Shown here: piece by piece, positions 14,941-20,880 of the stretch | Numbering within the stretch: position 1 is the first letter of the stretch | How the letters are laid out: the number at the start of each line of letters is the position of its first letter | Virus record (IMG/VR): IMGVR_UViG_3300007734_000725 | Coordinates: 1-53,221 of that record | DNA from: a virus | DNA length: 53,221 nucleotides | Reading direction: 5' to 3' (one strand) | Translations under genes and position numbers: made by a program | Notes under the pieces: model-generated | The model's database searches: none | The model's input: the letters and a program-made list of their open reading frames with translations, nothing else | What the model was told of the DNA's origin: nothing

Positions 14941-15129
14941 TCAATTCCTTTCAAGGCAAGCAGTGTAGGTAGCGGGGCCGTTGGTGAAGCCGCAGTTGTC
15001 GTTGTATTCACGACGAACGATTTTGATCGCGTTGCTGCGGCTGGTAGCACTGACAGGCGTCGTGTAGGGGTTGCAATTCCAAGATATAAACTTGGGCATC
15101 ACAGTCACAAGGTAGGTGCGAAAGATCAT
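14941..15129 (-). CDS. Small phage protein, 62 aa
   Basis: MIFRTYLVTVMPKFISWNCN then SATSRSNAIKIVRREYNDNC. A beta strand followed by a basic helix, a pattern seen in short phage proteins that begin with RTYLVT. GGAGG precedes the ATG, which overlaps the stop of the 60-aa gene. Function unknown. Confidence 0.65.
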   Translation of the reverse strand: MIFRTYLVTVMPKFISWNCNPYTTPVSATSRSNAIKIVRREYNDNCGFTNGPATYTACLERN

Positions 15130-15308
15130 ATCGCCTCCACTCTTGTGTAACCTTCTTCTTCCAGAATGCGACGGAAGGTCATAGCCAAACCACTTTCGAT
15201 TTTGAAAGTCTCGAAAGCACCAGTCACAGGGCTTACAGCCCGGAGCTCTTTTGGATAGTACGGAAAGCTCATTGAACCGTAGGTTTCATAAAACTCAGCG
15301 CGTGTCAT
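15126..15308 (-). CDS. Small phage protein, 60 aa
   Basis: MTRAEFYETYGSMSFPYYPK and SGLAMTFRRILEEEGYTRVE. AGGAGG lies 7 bases upstream of the ATG at 15308. Mixed alpha/beta, no motif. Part of a chain of short genes with strong ribosome sites. Confidence 0.65.
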   Translation of the reverse strand: MTRAEFYETYGSMSFPYYPKELRAVSPVTGAFETFKIESGLAMTFRRILEEEGYTRVEAI

Positions 15309-15309
15309 T

Positions 15310-15480
15310 TCAAACCTCCTCAGTAAAAGACAATGCGGTTTCGATCGCCTCTGCGCGATCTGTGGTGAAGTAGTCCGCCTCTGCAAGGTAGACGCCTTCG
15401 CGATAAAACTTCACAACGAATTCTTCGTATTCGAATTCGTAGAACACGGTGGCCGAAGGGGCCCTAAAAACAACTCTCAT
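15310..15480 (-). CDS. Small acidic phage protein, 56 aa
   Basis: MRVVFRAPSATVFYEFEYEE then FVVKFYREGVYLAEADYFTT. Beta-rich with aromatic residues; GAGGAG ribosome site upstream of 15480. A longer frame reaching back to 15669 overlaps another gene and has no ribosome site. Function unknown. Confidence 0.6.
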   Translation of the reverse strand: MRVVFRAPSATVFYEFEYEEFVVKFYREGVYLAEADYFTTDRAEAIETALSFTEEV

Positions 15481-15490
15481 GATGCACTCC

Positions 15491-15685
15491 TCAATCAAAC
15501 TCGCACCCCACTTCGATGGGTGCGTTGTTAAGCGCTTCGGCGTAAAGCCGGGCGTCGTATTCAGCGTCAGGTCCGTAAAAACTTTCAATGATGGGCGAAA
15601 TATTCGAACCAGCAATTGATTTGTAAACGAACCAGCAAGGCAGGCGATCGTCGTCGCCCGGGCAGTCATCGACTTTGTATTCCAT
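15491..15685 (-). CDS. Small acidic phage protein, 64 aa
   Basis: MEYKVDDCPGDDDRLPCWFV and IIESFYGPDAEYDARLYAEA. Strongly acidic, with two Cys. ATG at 15685 follows AGGGTGG; a GTG three codons upstream is possible. Function unknown; acidic small early proteins can mimic DNA, but nothing specific shows that here. Confidence 0.6.
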   Translation of the reverse strand: MEYKVDDCPGDDDRLPCWFVYKSIAGSNISPIIESFYGPDAEYDARLYAEALNNAPIEVGCEFD

Positions 15686-15696
15686 GACTGCCACCC

Positions 15697-15984
15697 TTAT
15701 GCTTTGCGAGCAGTGACTTTGACACTGATCACTTTGCTGACTCTTTCGACTTGGCTGACCAAGTCACCTAGCAGCTCTTCGACCTTGCGTGGGTCGTAGC
15801 TGGTGCGGTCCTGCTTAACCACAACAGCGCTGAACACCTCGCCGTCGTAGCTATCCAAACCACCTTCTTTCAAACGCAATTTGATTGCGTCAGCTTCCTT
15901 GGTCAAGCGGCTGATGTCAGCCAGCAAGATACCCAAGGTATCGATGTCGTCGGCGGTAATCGCCTGAATGATTGCTTTTGCCAT
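15697..15984 (-). CDS. Phage protein downstream of RNA element C, 95 aa
   Basis: MAKAIIQAITADDIDTLGIL, a helical pair (LADISRLTKEADAIKLRLKE) then GGLDSYDGEVFSAVVVKQDR and a C-terminal helix. The ATG at 15984 follows TTTGGAG at 7 bases, just downstream of element C. The charged helical pair suggests a coiled coil. Function unknown. Confidence 0.65.
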   Translation of the reverse strand: MAKAIIQAITADDIDTLGILLADISRLTKEADAIKLRLKEGGLDSYDGEVFSAVVVKQDRTSYDPRKVEELLGDLVSQVERVSKVISVKVTARKA

Positions 15985-16003
15985 GATGATCTCCAAAGGC
16001 ACA

Positions 16004-16075
16004 CCAGCATCCGGCTGGATCGGAGTGTTAATCACACTGCACTACACCCTGTCACGGTGCAGCACGCTGGGATTA
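16004..16075 (-). ncRNA. Three-hairpin intercistronic RNA element C
   Basis: Minus strand, in order: TAATCCCAGCGTG starting at the stop of the 31-aa gene; CACC/GGTG stem (16059-16045); AGTGT-GATTA-ACACT (16038-16024); CCGAT then CCAGC-CGGAT-GCTGG (16018-16004). Stem 2 (AGTGT/ACACT) and stem 3 (CCAGC/GCTGG) differ from those of A and B on both sides, so pairing is kept. Lies 8-10 bases upstream of the next ribosome site. Confidence 0.65.
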
Positions 16076-16168
16076 AGAGTTGAGCCACTCTTCAAAAGAT
16101 TTGATGGGCAAGCCGAGCGACTTGGCACAGGCCACATAGATTTGATAACGCGATTGCAAAGTTTCCAT
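16073..16168 (-). CDS. Micropeptide, 31 aa
   Basis: METLQSRYQIYVACAKSLGL then PIKSFEEWLNS. An amphipathic helix with a strong ribosome site (TTTGGAG). The stop codon is the first base triplet of RNA element C. Short phage proteins ending in SFEEWL are plausible but I cannot name a family. Confidence 0.6.
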   Translation of the reverse strand: METLQSRYQIYVACAKSLGLPIKSFEEWLNS

Positions 16169-16170
16169 AA

Positions 16171-16380
16171 TTAACTCCAAACAGAATAAGGTTCGCCACC
16201 GCTGAGCGCGATGTCGTACGGTGAAAAGACTGGGATAAACCGACGAGCATTGCAGGTCAAGTTGACCGCGTTGTCGTAGAAGTCTTCGCGCAGGGTGTCG
16301 AGGCGTTTACCACCCAGCTCAACCAGCGGCATGTACAACTTGACAAGCTGGACAACGATCGGTTCGTTGCGGTATCTCAT
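16171..16380 (-). CDS. Small phage protein, 69 aa
   Basis: MRYRNEPIVVQLVKLYMPLV then LDTLREDFYDNAVNLTCNAR. AAAGGA precedes the ATG. Mixed helical protein with a basic start; no motif recognised. Confidence 0.65.
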   Translation of the reverse strand: MRYRNEPIVVQLVKLYMPLVELGGKRLDTLREDFYDNAVNLTCNARRFIPVFSPYDIALSGGEPYSVWS

Positions 16381-16391
16381 AGTAATTTCCT

Positions 16392-16571
16392 TTATGCGGG
16401 AGCAAACATTGCACGACCTTCGCGCATAAACACGCGAAGAGCCACGGCTTCTCTGTTGTCCAACTCATCGTTGTCCAACATCTCTCTCATCACGATCACG
16501 GTGTCGAGCAAGCTCATACCGTAGATTTCGCGTCTGTCGTTGATGATTTGGATTGCAGTAGTGATGTTCAT
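16392..16571 (-). CDS. Small phage protein, 59 aa
   Basis: MNITTAIQIINDRREIYGMS then LLDTVIVMREMLDNDELDNR. An all-helical acidic protein with CAGGAG upstream of the ATG at 16571. It falls just below usual length cut-offs but has good codon pattern, ribosome site and spacing. Confidence 0.65.
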   Translation of the reverse strand: MNITTAIQIINDRREIYGMSLLDTVIVMREMLDNDELDNREAVALRVFMREGRAMFAPA

Positions 16572-16583
16572 AGTGATCTCCTG

Positions 16584-16778
16584 TTAAACCTGAGCAGCAA
16601 CATAAGCGTTGCTGTATTGAATTTCAAAGCCAAGGGCCTTGATGTCAGCAACTTGCTGAGCGTTAAAAGTTTTGGCGCCAATCAACTTGGCGAGCCGCAA
16701 AGCAGTGGCGTTGTTTGGATCAGGGTAGATCTTGGGAACGCCGTAAACAATTTTGATGGTAAGAAAAACAACTGGCAT
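16584..16778 (-). CDS. Small phage protein, 64 aa
   Basis: MPVVFLTIKIVYGVPKIYPD then TALRLAKLIGAKTFNAQQVA. Beta-hairpin start then helices. TTGGAG precedes the ATG at 16778; the longer frame upstream overlaps the first gene of the operon. Function unknown. Confidence 0.65.
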   Translation of the reverse strand: MPVVFLTIKIVYGVPKIYPDPNNATALRLAKLIGAKTFNAQQVADIKALGFEIQYSNAYVAAQV

Positions 16779-16794
16779 ATCAATCTCCAAAAAG

Positions 16795-17058
16795 TTAGAC
16801 CAAATCAAGGTCCTTGATGTCTTGGCCCGAAGCCAAACGACCGTTAGCAGCAATGCTGTACTCAATCTGAGCAAGCGTTGGCTTGTAGCAGTCACCGTAG
16901 TCTGTCCACTGGCCACTCATACGCTTGCCTTCGAACCAAACAACGTAAATGTTGAAGCCCCGAATTGCAGCTACGGTGTAGACCTGAGCGTCAGCGTGTG
17001 GGCCGCGCACAATCAATTGACCAAGGTAAAGCTGCTTGAGAGTTAATCTACTTGCCAT
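16795..17058 (-). CDS. First gene of leftward small-gene operon, 87 aa
   Basis: MASRLTLKQLYLGQLIVRGP then AAIRGFNIYVVWFEGKRMSG. Beta-rich middle, helical C-terminus, AGGAG upstream. Closest gene to the leftward promoter at 17341-17314, separated by a leader of about 250 bases. Function unknown. Confidence 0.7.
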   Translation of the reverse strand: MASRLTLKQLYLGQLIVRGPHADAQVYTVAAIRGFNIYVVWFEGKRMSGQWTDYGDCYKPTLAQIEYSIAANGRLASGQDIKDLDLV

Positions 17059-17313
17059 TTAAAACTCCTAAAAATATCAAGCTGTCACGGCCGCCTGAAT
17101 ACGCCGCCAATGCCAAGCACGCTTGGCATTAGTTGTGGGCGGGGGATTACCAACGTGCCCGATTAAGGACCTTTACGTACCGGTTTAGCTCACCGCCTCA
17201 AGACTCTTGCCCTCGTGGACTCTGTCTAACCAGAACATCTCTCGGTCGTCTGGAACGTATCCCCTAGTCGGTTGGGTGGGGAAGCAAACAAAGAACAATC
17301 AACCGACAACTCA
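17059..17313 (-). other. Long leader of the leftward operon with a 9-bp hairpin
   Basis: About 255 bases with no convincing gene. Contains a perfect hairpin, AATGCCAAG loop CGTG stem CTTGGCATT (minus strand, 17130-17109), and GC-rich sequence around it. The hairpin loop repeats the AGCGTG word found at the start of RNA elements A-C. A 17-codon frame starting at the ATG near 17248 has no proper ribosome site. Likely a structured 5' leader. Confidence 0.45.
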
Positions 17314-17341
17314 AATGTAGCACAGTGACAGGCACTGTCAA
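17314..17341 (-). promoter_or_regulatory. Leftward sigma70-like promoter
   Basis: Minus strand: consensus TTGACA (17341-17336), 16 bases, TACATT (17319-17314). Directly beside the operator-like palindromes. It would drive the small-gene operon from 17058 leftward. Confidence 0.6.
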
Positions 17342-17355
17342 CTACTTTTTTAAAT

Positions 17356-17416
17356 GTTGCGCAAATACAACTAAAATAATTTAAAAGCGTTGTTTTTATG
17401 CAACTAAAAATAGTTG
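17356..17416. promoter_or_regulatory. Three palindromic operator-like sites
   Basis: GTTGCGCAAATACAAC (17356-17371), GTTGTTTTTATGCAAC (17389-17404) and CAACTAAAAATAGTTG (17401-17416) are 16-bp sites with GTTG/CAAC arms and 8 central bases. The first two are exactly 33 bases apart, about three helix turns. They lie between the leftward and rightward promoters, so a dimeric repressor or activator may choose between early and late transcription. Confidence 0.5.
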
Positions 17417-17427
17417 AGTTTTCCCAC

Positions 17428-17456
17428 TTGACCCGAAAATCTGGTTGGTATATTCT
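17428..17456 (+). promoter_or_regulatory. Late promoter 1
   Basis: TTGACC, 17 bases, TATTCT, followed by CTGCG-TG-CGCAG (17457-17468) where the transcript should begin. First of three late promoters with the same layout (also 25189 and 40759). Confidence 0.55.
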
Positions 17457-17501
17457 CTGCGTGCGCAGGTGTGCCCGCTCAAAGGCAAACAAACCCCTAA
17501 G

Positions 17502-17528
17502 AAAAGCCGTCAATTCATGCGGCTTTTT
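17502..17528 (+). terminator. Leader terminator before the first late gene
   Basis: AAAAGCCG, 10-base loop, CGGCTTTT and a T run. It lies between promoter 1 and the ribosome site of the first late gene, so it would end a short leader RNA unless read through. Confidence 0.6.
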
Positions 17529-17545
17529 GCACATTTGGAGCCCTC

Positions 17546-17788
17546 ATGGCCAAGACAATTACTATCGAAATGGCTGATGACGGCACGGTCATGGTTTCAA
17601 GCAGCGAAGGCGGTGAGCCTTATATGTGCGAGAGCATCGATGAGTGCCGTCAATACGTGGACAATATGCTGGCTGAAGAAGCCGGCGAGAGCCCACAAGA
17701 ACAAACCATGGAAGGCCCCGAGGAGTACGGCCAGATGTGGAATGAAGAAGCGGCCAGCCGCAAACCCCAACCGGGCCTGATGGCCTAA
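17546..17788 (+). CDS. First late gene, acidic protein of 80 aa
   Basis: MAKTITIEMADDGTVMVSSS then ESIDECRQYVDNMLAEEAGE. A beta strand start and acidic helices with a Met/Gly/Pro-rich tail. GGAG lies 6 bases upstream. Function unknown; position ahead of packaging genes suggests an assembly accessory. Confidence 0.7.
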   Translation: MAKTITIEMADDGTVMVSSSEGGEPYMCESIDECRQYVDNMLAEEAGESPQEQTMEGPEEYGQMWNEEAASRKPQPGLMA

Positions 17789-17804
17789 TCTCAAGGAGCT
17801 ACAC

Positions 17805-18059
17805 ATGCAAGACTATTCAAACCCAGAATCACGTAACAAAATGCGCGCAGCAGGCGGCATGACAGGCAACGCGGCCAAGATGCCCGGCGCTGCTATTGGC
17901 GGTGGCGGCAACCAGACGCAAGGCGCTGGCGAGATCCCCGGCAAAGTGTCCGTGCCAATGCCCGGCACCAACACCACACAGCCCGCGTTCAAGAAAGAAG
18001 GCGGCGCGGTCAAGGCACCCGTTGGATTCAACAACGGCATCATCAACGGAATGATCTAA
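17805..18059 (+). CDS. Gly-rich small phage protein, 84 aa
   Basis: MQDYSNPESRNKMRAAGGMT then a Gly/Ala/Pro-rich low-complexity body ending FNNGIINGMI. Probably disordered. AAGGAG upstream; its TAA overlaps the next ATG. Function unknown. Confidence 0.65.
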   Translation: MQDYSNPESRNKMRAAGGMTGNAAKMPGAAIGGGGNQTQGAGEIPGKVSVPMPGTNTTQPAFKKEGGAVKAPVGFNNGIINGMI

Positions 18060-18238
18060 TGCCAAGCCCAGCCAAGCCCGGCTTGTACGCCAACATCCAA
18101 GCCAAGAGGGCACGTATAGCCTCTGGCTCGGGTGAGCGTATGCGCCAGCCCGGCGATAAGGGCGCACCCAGCAAGGCTGACTTTGACGAGTCGGCCAAGA
18201 CGGCTAAGGTTGGCCTGATCAAAAAGGCTATGAGGTGA
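18059..18238 (+). CDS. Basic small phage protein, 59 aa
   Basis: MPSPAKPGLYANIQAKRARI then ASGSGERMRQPGDKGAPSKA and a short helix DESAKTAK. This KPGLYANIxAKRxRIxxGSGExMRxPG pattern is familiar from many phages, always near packaging genes; role not known. It is coupled to both neighbours by overlaps (TAATG and GTGA). Confidence 0.75.
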   Translation: MPSPAKPGLYANIQAKRARIASGSGERMRQPGDKGAPSKADFDESAKTAKVGLIKKAMR

Positions 18239-18555
18239 AGAGCCCCGCTTGGCAACGCAAAGAAGGCAAGGCGCCGTCAGGCGGCTTGAACGAGAAGGGC
18301 CGCGCCAGCGCAAAGGCTGAGGGGATGAACCTCAAAGCTCCAGTCAAAGCCGGCGACAATCCTCGCCGCGCTTCCTTCTTGGCGCGCATGGGCAATATGC
18401 CCGGCCCTGAACGCAAAGACGGTGAGCCAACGCGCTTGCTGCTCAGTCTCAATGCTTGGGGTGCCAGCAGCAAAGCTGACGCCAAGAGCAAGGCCAAGGC
18501 GATCAGCGCGCGCAACGAAGGCCTTGTGCGAGGAGCAATGAAGAATGGCAAGTAG
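18235..18555 (+). CDS. DUF6321-like basic protein, 106 aa
   Basis: GTG start at 18235. Begins VKSPAWQRKEGKAPSGGLNE then KGRASAKAEG and NPRRASFLARMGNMPGPERK. The SPAWQRKEGKxxxGGLNxKGR signature is that of small basic phage proteins classed as DUF6321. Probably nucleic-acid binding given the charge; position next to the terminase suggests a packaging-related job (inference). Overlaps the terminase small subunit gene by 11 bases. Confidence 0.75.
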   Translation: MKSPAWQRKEGKAPSGGLNEKGRASAKAEGMNLKAPVKAGDNPRRASFLARMGNMPGPERKDGEPTRLLLSLNAWGASSKADAKSKAKAISARNEGLVRGAMKNGK

Positions 18556-19009
18556 ACGAAACCCAAGTCGCAACGCCGACCTAGCCGGGGCGCCACCAAA
18601 GCTGGCGACCATGGACGATCTGGCGTTTCCGACAGCAGCTAAGACTGGCCGTGCTCATCCAGTGAGCAAGAGCGCCAGCACAAGCCGCGCGCCGCACCGT
18701 ATCAACCTTCGCGCTGTTGCAGAAGCATGCATTGAAGAGGGGCTCGACCCAGCCGTTGAGATCGCCAAGGCCTTGAAGGCCACGATCCCAATGATGCGTG
18801 GTGGCCATCAGGTGCTGGACAACGAAGGCAAGGCGGTCATGGTGCCGCTGCTTGACGTTGACACGCGCATGCGAACGCTCAACGAGTTTCTGCAATACAC
18901 GCAGCCAAAGCTGAAAAGCATTGAGGTCAAGATGTCCGGCACGCTGGACCTGACCAGTGAGCAGCTGGACAACCGACTGAACATGCTGCTTGCAAAGGCT
19001 GCGAGATGA
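18545..19009 (+). CDS. Putative terminase small subunit
   Basis: 154 aa. Disordered basic N-terminus, then NLRAVAEACIEEGLDPAVEI and ALKATIPMMRGG, and a helical C-terminus with LNEFLQYTQPKLKSIEVKMS and LTSEQLDNRLNMLLAKA. Position directly before, and four-base overlap with, the large subunit gene, plus the helical layout, support a small terminase role in DNA recognition. The LDLTSEQLDNRLNML ending resembles that of other phage small terminases. Called by context rather than a diagnostic motif. Confidence 0.65.
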   Translation: MASRRNPSRNADLAGAPPKLATMDDLAFPTAAKTGRAHPVSKSASTSRAPHRINLRAVAEACIEEGLDPAVEIAKALKATIPMMRGGHQVLDNEGKAVMVPLLDVDTRMRTLNEFLQYTQPKLKSIEVKMSGTLDLTSEQLDNRLNMLLAKAAR

Positions 19010-20475
19010 TCCAGCTCGACCGCATCGACACAGCGCTGCTGGATGACGATGAGAAGCGCGAGCTGTACGAGCTGCTGCGCCTGAAAGACATCAGGGCCAA
19101 GCGCAATCGCTTGTTGACCTATGCGCCGTACAAGAAGCAAATCGAATTTCACAATGCTGGTGCTGACTTCCGCGAACGATTGTTCATGGCAGGCAACCAG
19201 CTTGGCAAGACGTGGGCCGGGGCCTTTGAGGTCGCGATGCACACGACAGGCCGCTATCCATCATGGTGGAAGGGCAAGCGATACAACTACGCCATTCGGT
19301 GCATGGTTGGATCCGAATCGGCCGAGTTGACCCGCAAGGGTATTCAGCGCTTGCTGCTCGGGCCCCCAGAGATGCGGGAGGAGTGGGGCACAGGCGCCAT
19401 TCCGTTTGACTGTGTGCGCGACACCAGCATGAAGCAGGGCGTGCCCGATGCAGTCTCAAGCATTGTGGTCCGCCACGAATGCGGCGAAGATAGCGTGATC
19501 CAGTTCAACAGCTACGACCAAGGCCGCACCAAGTGGCAGGCCGACACTGTGGACTTGGTGTGGTTCGATGAGGAGCCACCGTTGTCGATTTACTCAGAGG
19601 GCTTGACCCGTACTCAGGCAACAGCCGGTCAGGTCTTCGTGACCTTCACGCCGTTGCTCGGCATGTCCGAGGTTGTCAAGCGATACCTGCTGGAGAAACC
19701 AGCTGGGTCCAATGTGACCAACATGACGATCAGCGACGCCGAGCACTACACGCCCGAGCAGGCTGCAGCGATCATCGCCAGCTACCCTGAGCATGAACGC
19801 GAAGCACGTGCCAAGGGCATTCCCATTTTGGGATCTGGCCGTGTGTTTCCCGTGGTCGAAGAGGCCATCAAGATCAGGGCGTTCCCGATCCCGCCTCACT
19901 GGTCGCGTATTGCGGCGATTGACTTTGGTGTCGATCACCCTACCGCCGTCGTGTGGATGGCTTGGGACAAAGACAGCGATACGCTTTATGTGACTGACTG
20001 CTACAGACGCAGCGAACCGGGCATTGCTGGCCACTCAATGGCCGTACGAGCGCGCGGCGAGTGGGTGCCAATGGCTTGGCCCCATGACGGCTTGCAGCGC
20101 GATAAGGGCGGTTCTGGCGAACAGCTGGCCAAGCAGTACAAGGACCAAGGCTTGAACATGATGCCCAATCGGGCTACGTTTGAGGATGGCAGCAACGGCG
20201 TTGAGGCCGGCTTGTCCGAGATGCTGACACGCATGCAGACCATGCGCTTGCGCGTGTTCTCGCATTTGGAAGACTGGTTTGAAGAATTCAGGCTGTACCA
20301 CCGTAAAGACGGTATGGTCGTTAAAATCAGCGATGACTTGATGTCCGCAACAAGGTACGCCATGATGATGCGGCGCTTTGCCAAGACGCAAGAAGAAGCC
20401 GAGGGCCGCATGCGTTCTAGCCGCATGGCCCCGACGCTTGAGTTCAACGTATTCGACCCGGTCACCGGGTATTGA
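19006..20475 (+). CDS. Terminase large subunit
   Basis: 489 aa packaging motor. ATPase: Walker A GNQLGKT (63-69), Walker B LVWFDEEP (D188, E189). Nuclease: AAIDFGVDHPTAV with D306, then VTDCYRR and a later acidic site in the HRKDGMVVKISDDLM region. Cuts concatemeric DNA and pumps it into the procapsid with the portal. Similar in size to P22-type large subunits. The packaging mode (headful or site-specific) cannot be read from here. Confidence 0.93.
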   Translation: MIQLDRIDTALLDDDEKRELYELLRLKDIRAKRNRLLTYAPYKKQIEFHNAGADFRERLFMAGNQLGKTWAGAFEVAMHTTGRYPSWWKGKRYNYAIRCMVGSESAELTRKGIQRLLLGPPEMREEWGTGAIPFDCVRDTSMKQGVPDAVSSIVVRHECGEDSVIQFNSYDQGRTKWQADTVDLVWFDEEPPLSIYSEGLTRTQATAGQVFVTFTPLLGMSEVVKRYLLEKPAGSNVTNMTISDAEHYTPEQAAAIIASYPEHEREARAKGIPILGSGRVFPVVEEAIKIRAFPIPPHWSRIAAIDFGVDHPTAVVWMAWDKDSDTLYVTDCYRRSEPGIAGHSMAVRARGEWVPMAWPHDGLQRDKGGSGEQLAKQYKDQGLNMMPNRATFEDGSNGVEAGLSEMLTRMQTMRLRVFSHLEDWFEEFRLYHRKDGMVVKISDDLMSATRYAMMMRRFAKTQEEAEGRMRSSRMAPTLEFNVFDPVTGY

Positions 20476-20499
20476 TTAACCTTAACAGAGGAAACTTTC

Positions 20500-20863
20500 A
20501 TGGCTACTATCACACCAACAATTGACCGCGATTCAGTGCCCGGCGCCGTACTGGCTACATGGGCCGCCATGGCTACCGGCGACGTCGGCGCGGGCGTGCC
20601 CATTGCCTATGCAGCTGACTTAACCGGCCAAGTGACCGGCACCTTTGGCGGCGGCACGATTACGTGGCAAGGGTCCAATGACAACACCAACTGGCACCCG
20701 TTGACCCGAGGCAGTTGGAACGGACATGGCTTACACCTCTGCTGCTGTGCACACTGCCAACGAAAACCCAGCGTGGGTTCGTCCCGCAGTTACCAGCGGC
20801 ACAAGCGTTGTAATCAAAGGCGTGATGGCCATCCACGCACGCTACGCCAAAGCACCTTACTAA
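20500..20863 (+). CDS. Small head protein gene with a +1 frameshift
   Basis: Starts MATITPTIDRDSVPGAVLAT; beta-rich GTFGGGTITWQGSNDNTNW follows. After HPLT near 20705 the zero frame turns into Cys/Arg/His-rich nonsense ending at 20868. The +1 frame carries a sensible continuation: PEAVGTDMAYTSAAVHTANE, NPAWVRPAVTSGTSVVIKGV, ending KAPY with TAA at 20861-20863. The switch falls at TTG ACC CGA. Either one base is missing or added (assembly or mutation) or a programmed +1 shift at a slow CGA codon. Position between terminase and portal suggests a decoration or structural role. Confidence 0.7.
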
Positions 20864-20880
20864 GCTGAGGACTGAACCCC

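Noticed and set aside
17109-17130. tRNA or terminator at the leader hairpin
   Set aside because: The 9-bp hairpin has no cloverleaf and no T run on either strand.
17226-17534. 102-aa minus-strand frame across the control region
   Set aside because: It covers promoters, operators and a terminator, has no ribosome site, and its translation is not protein-like.
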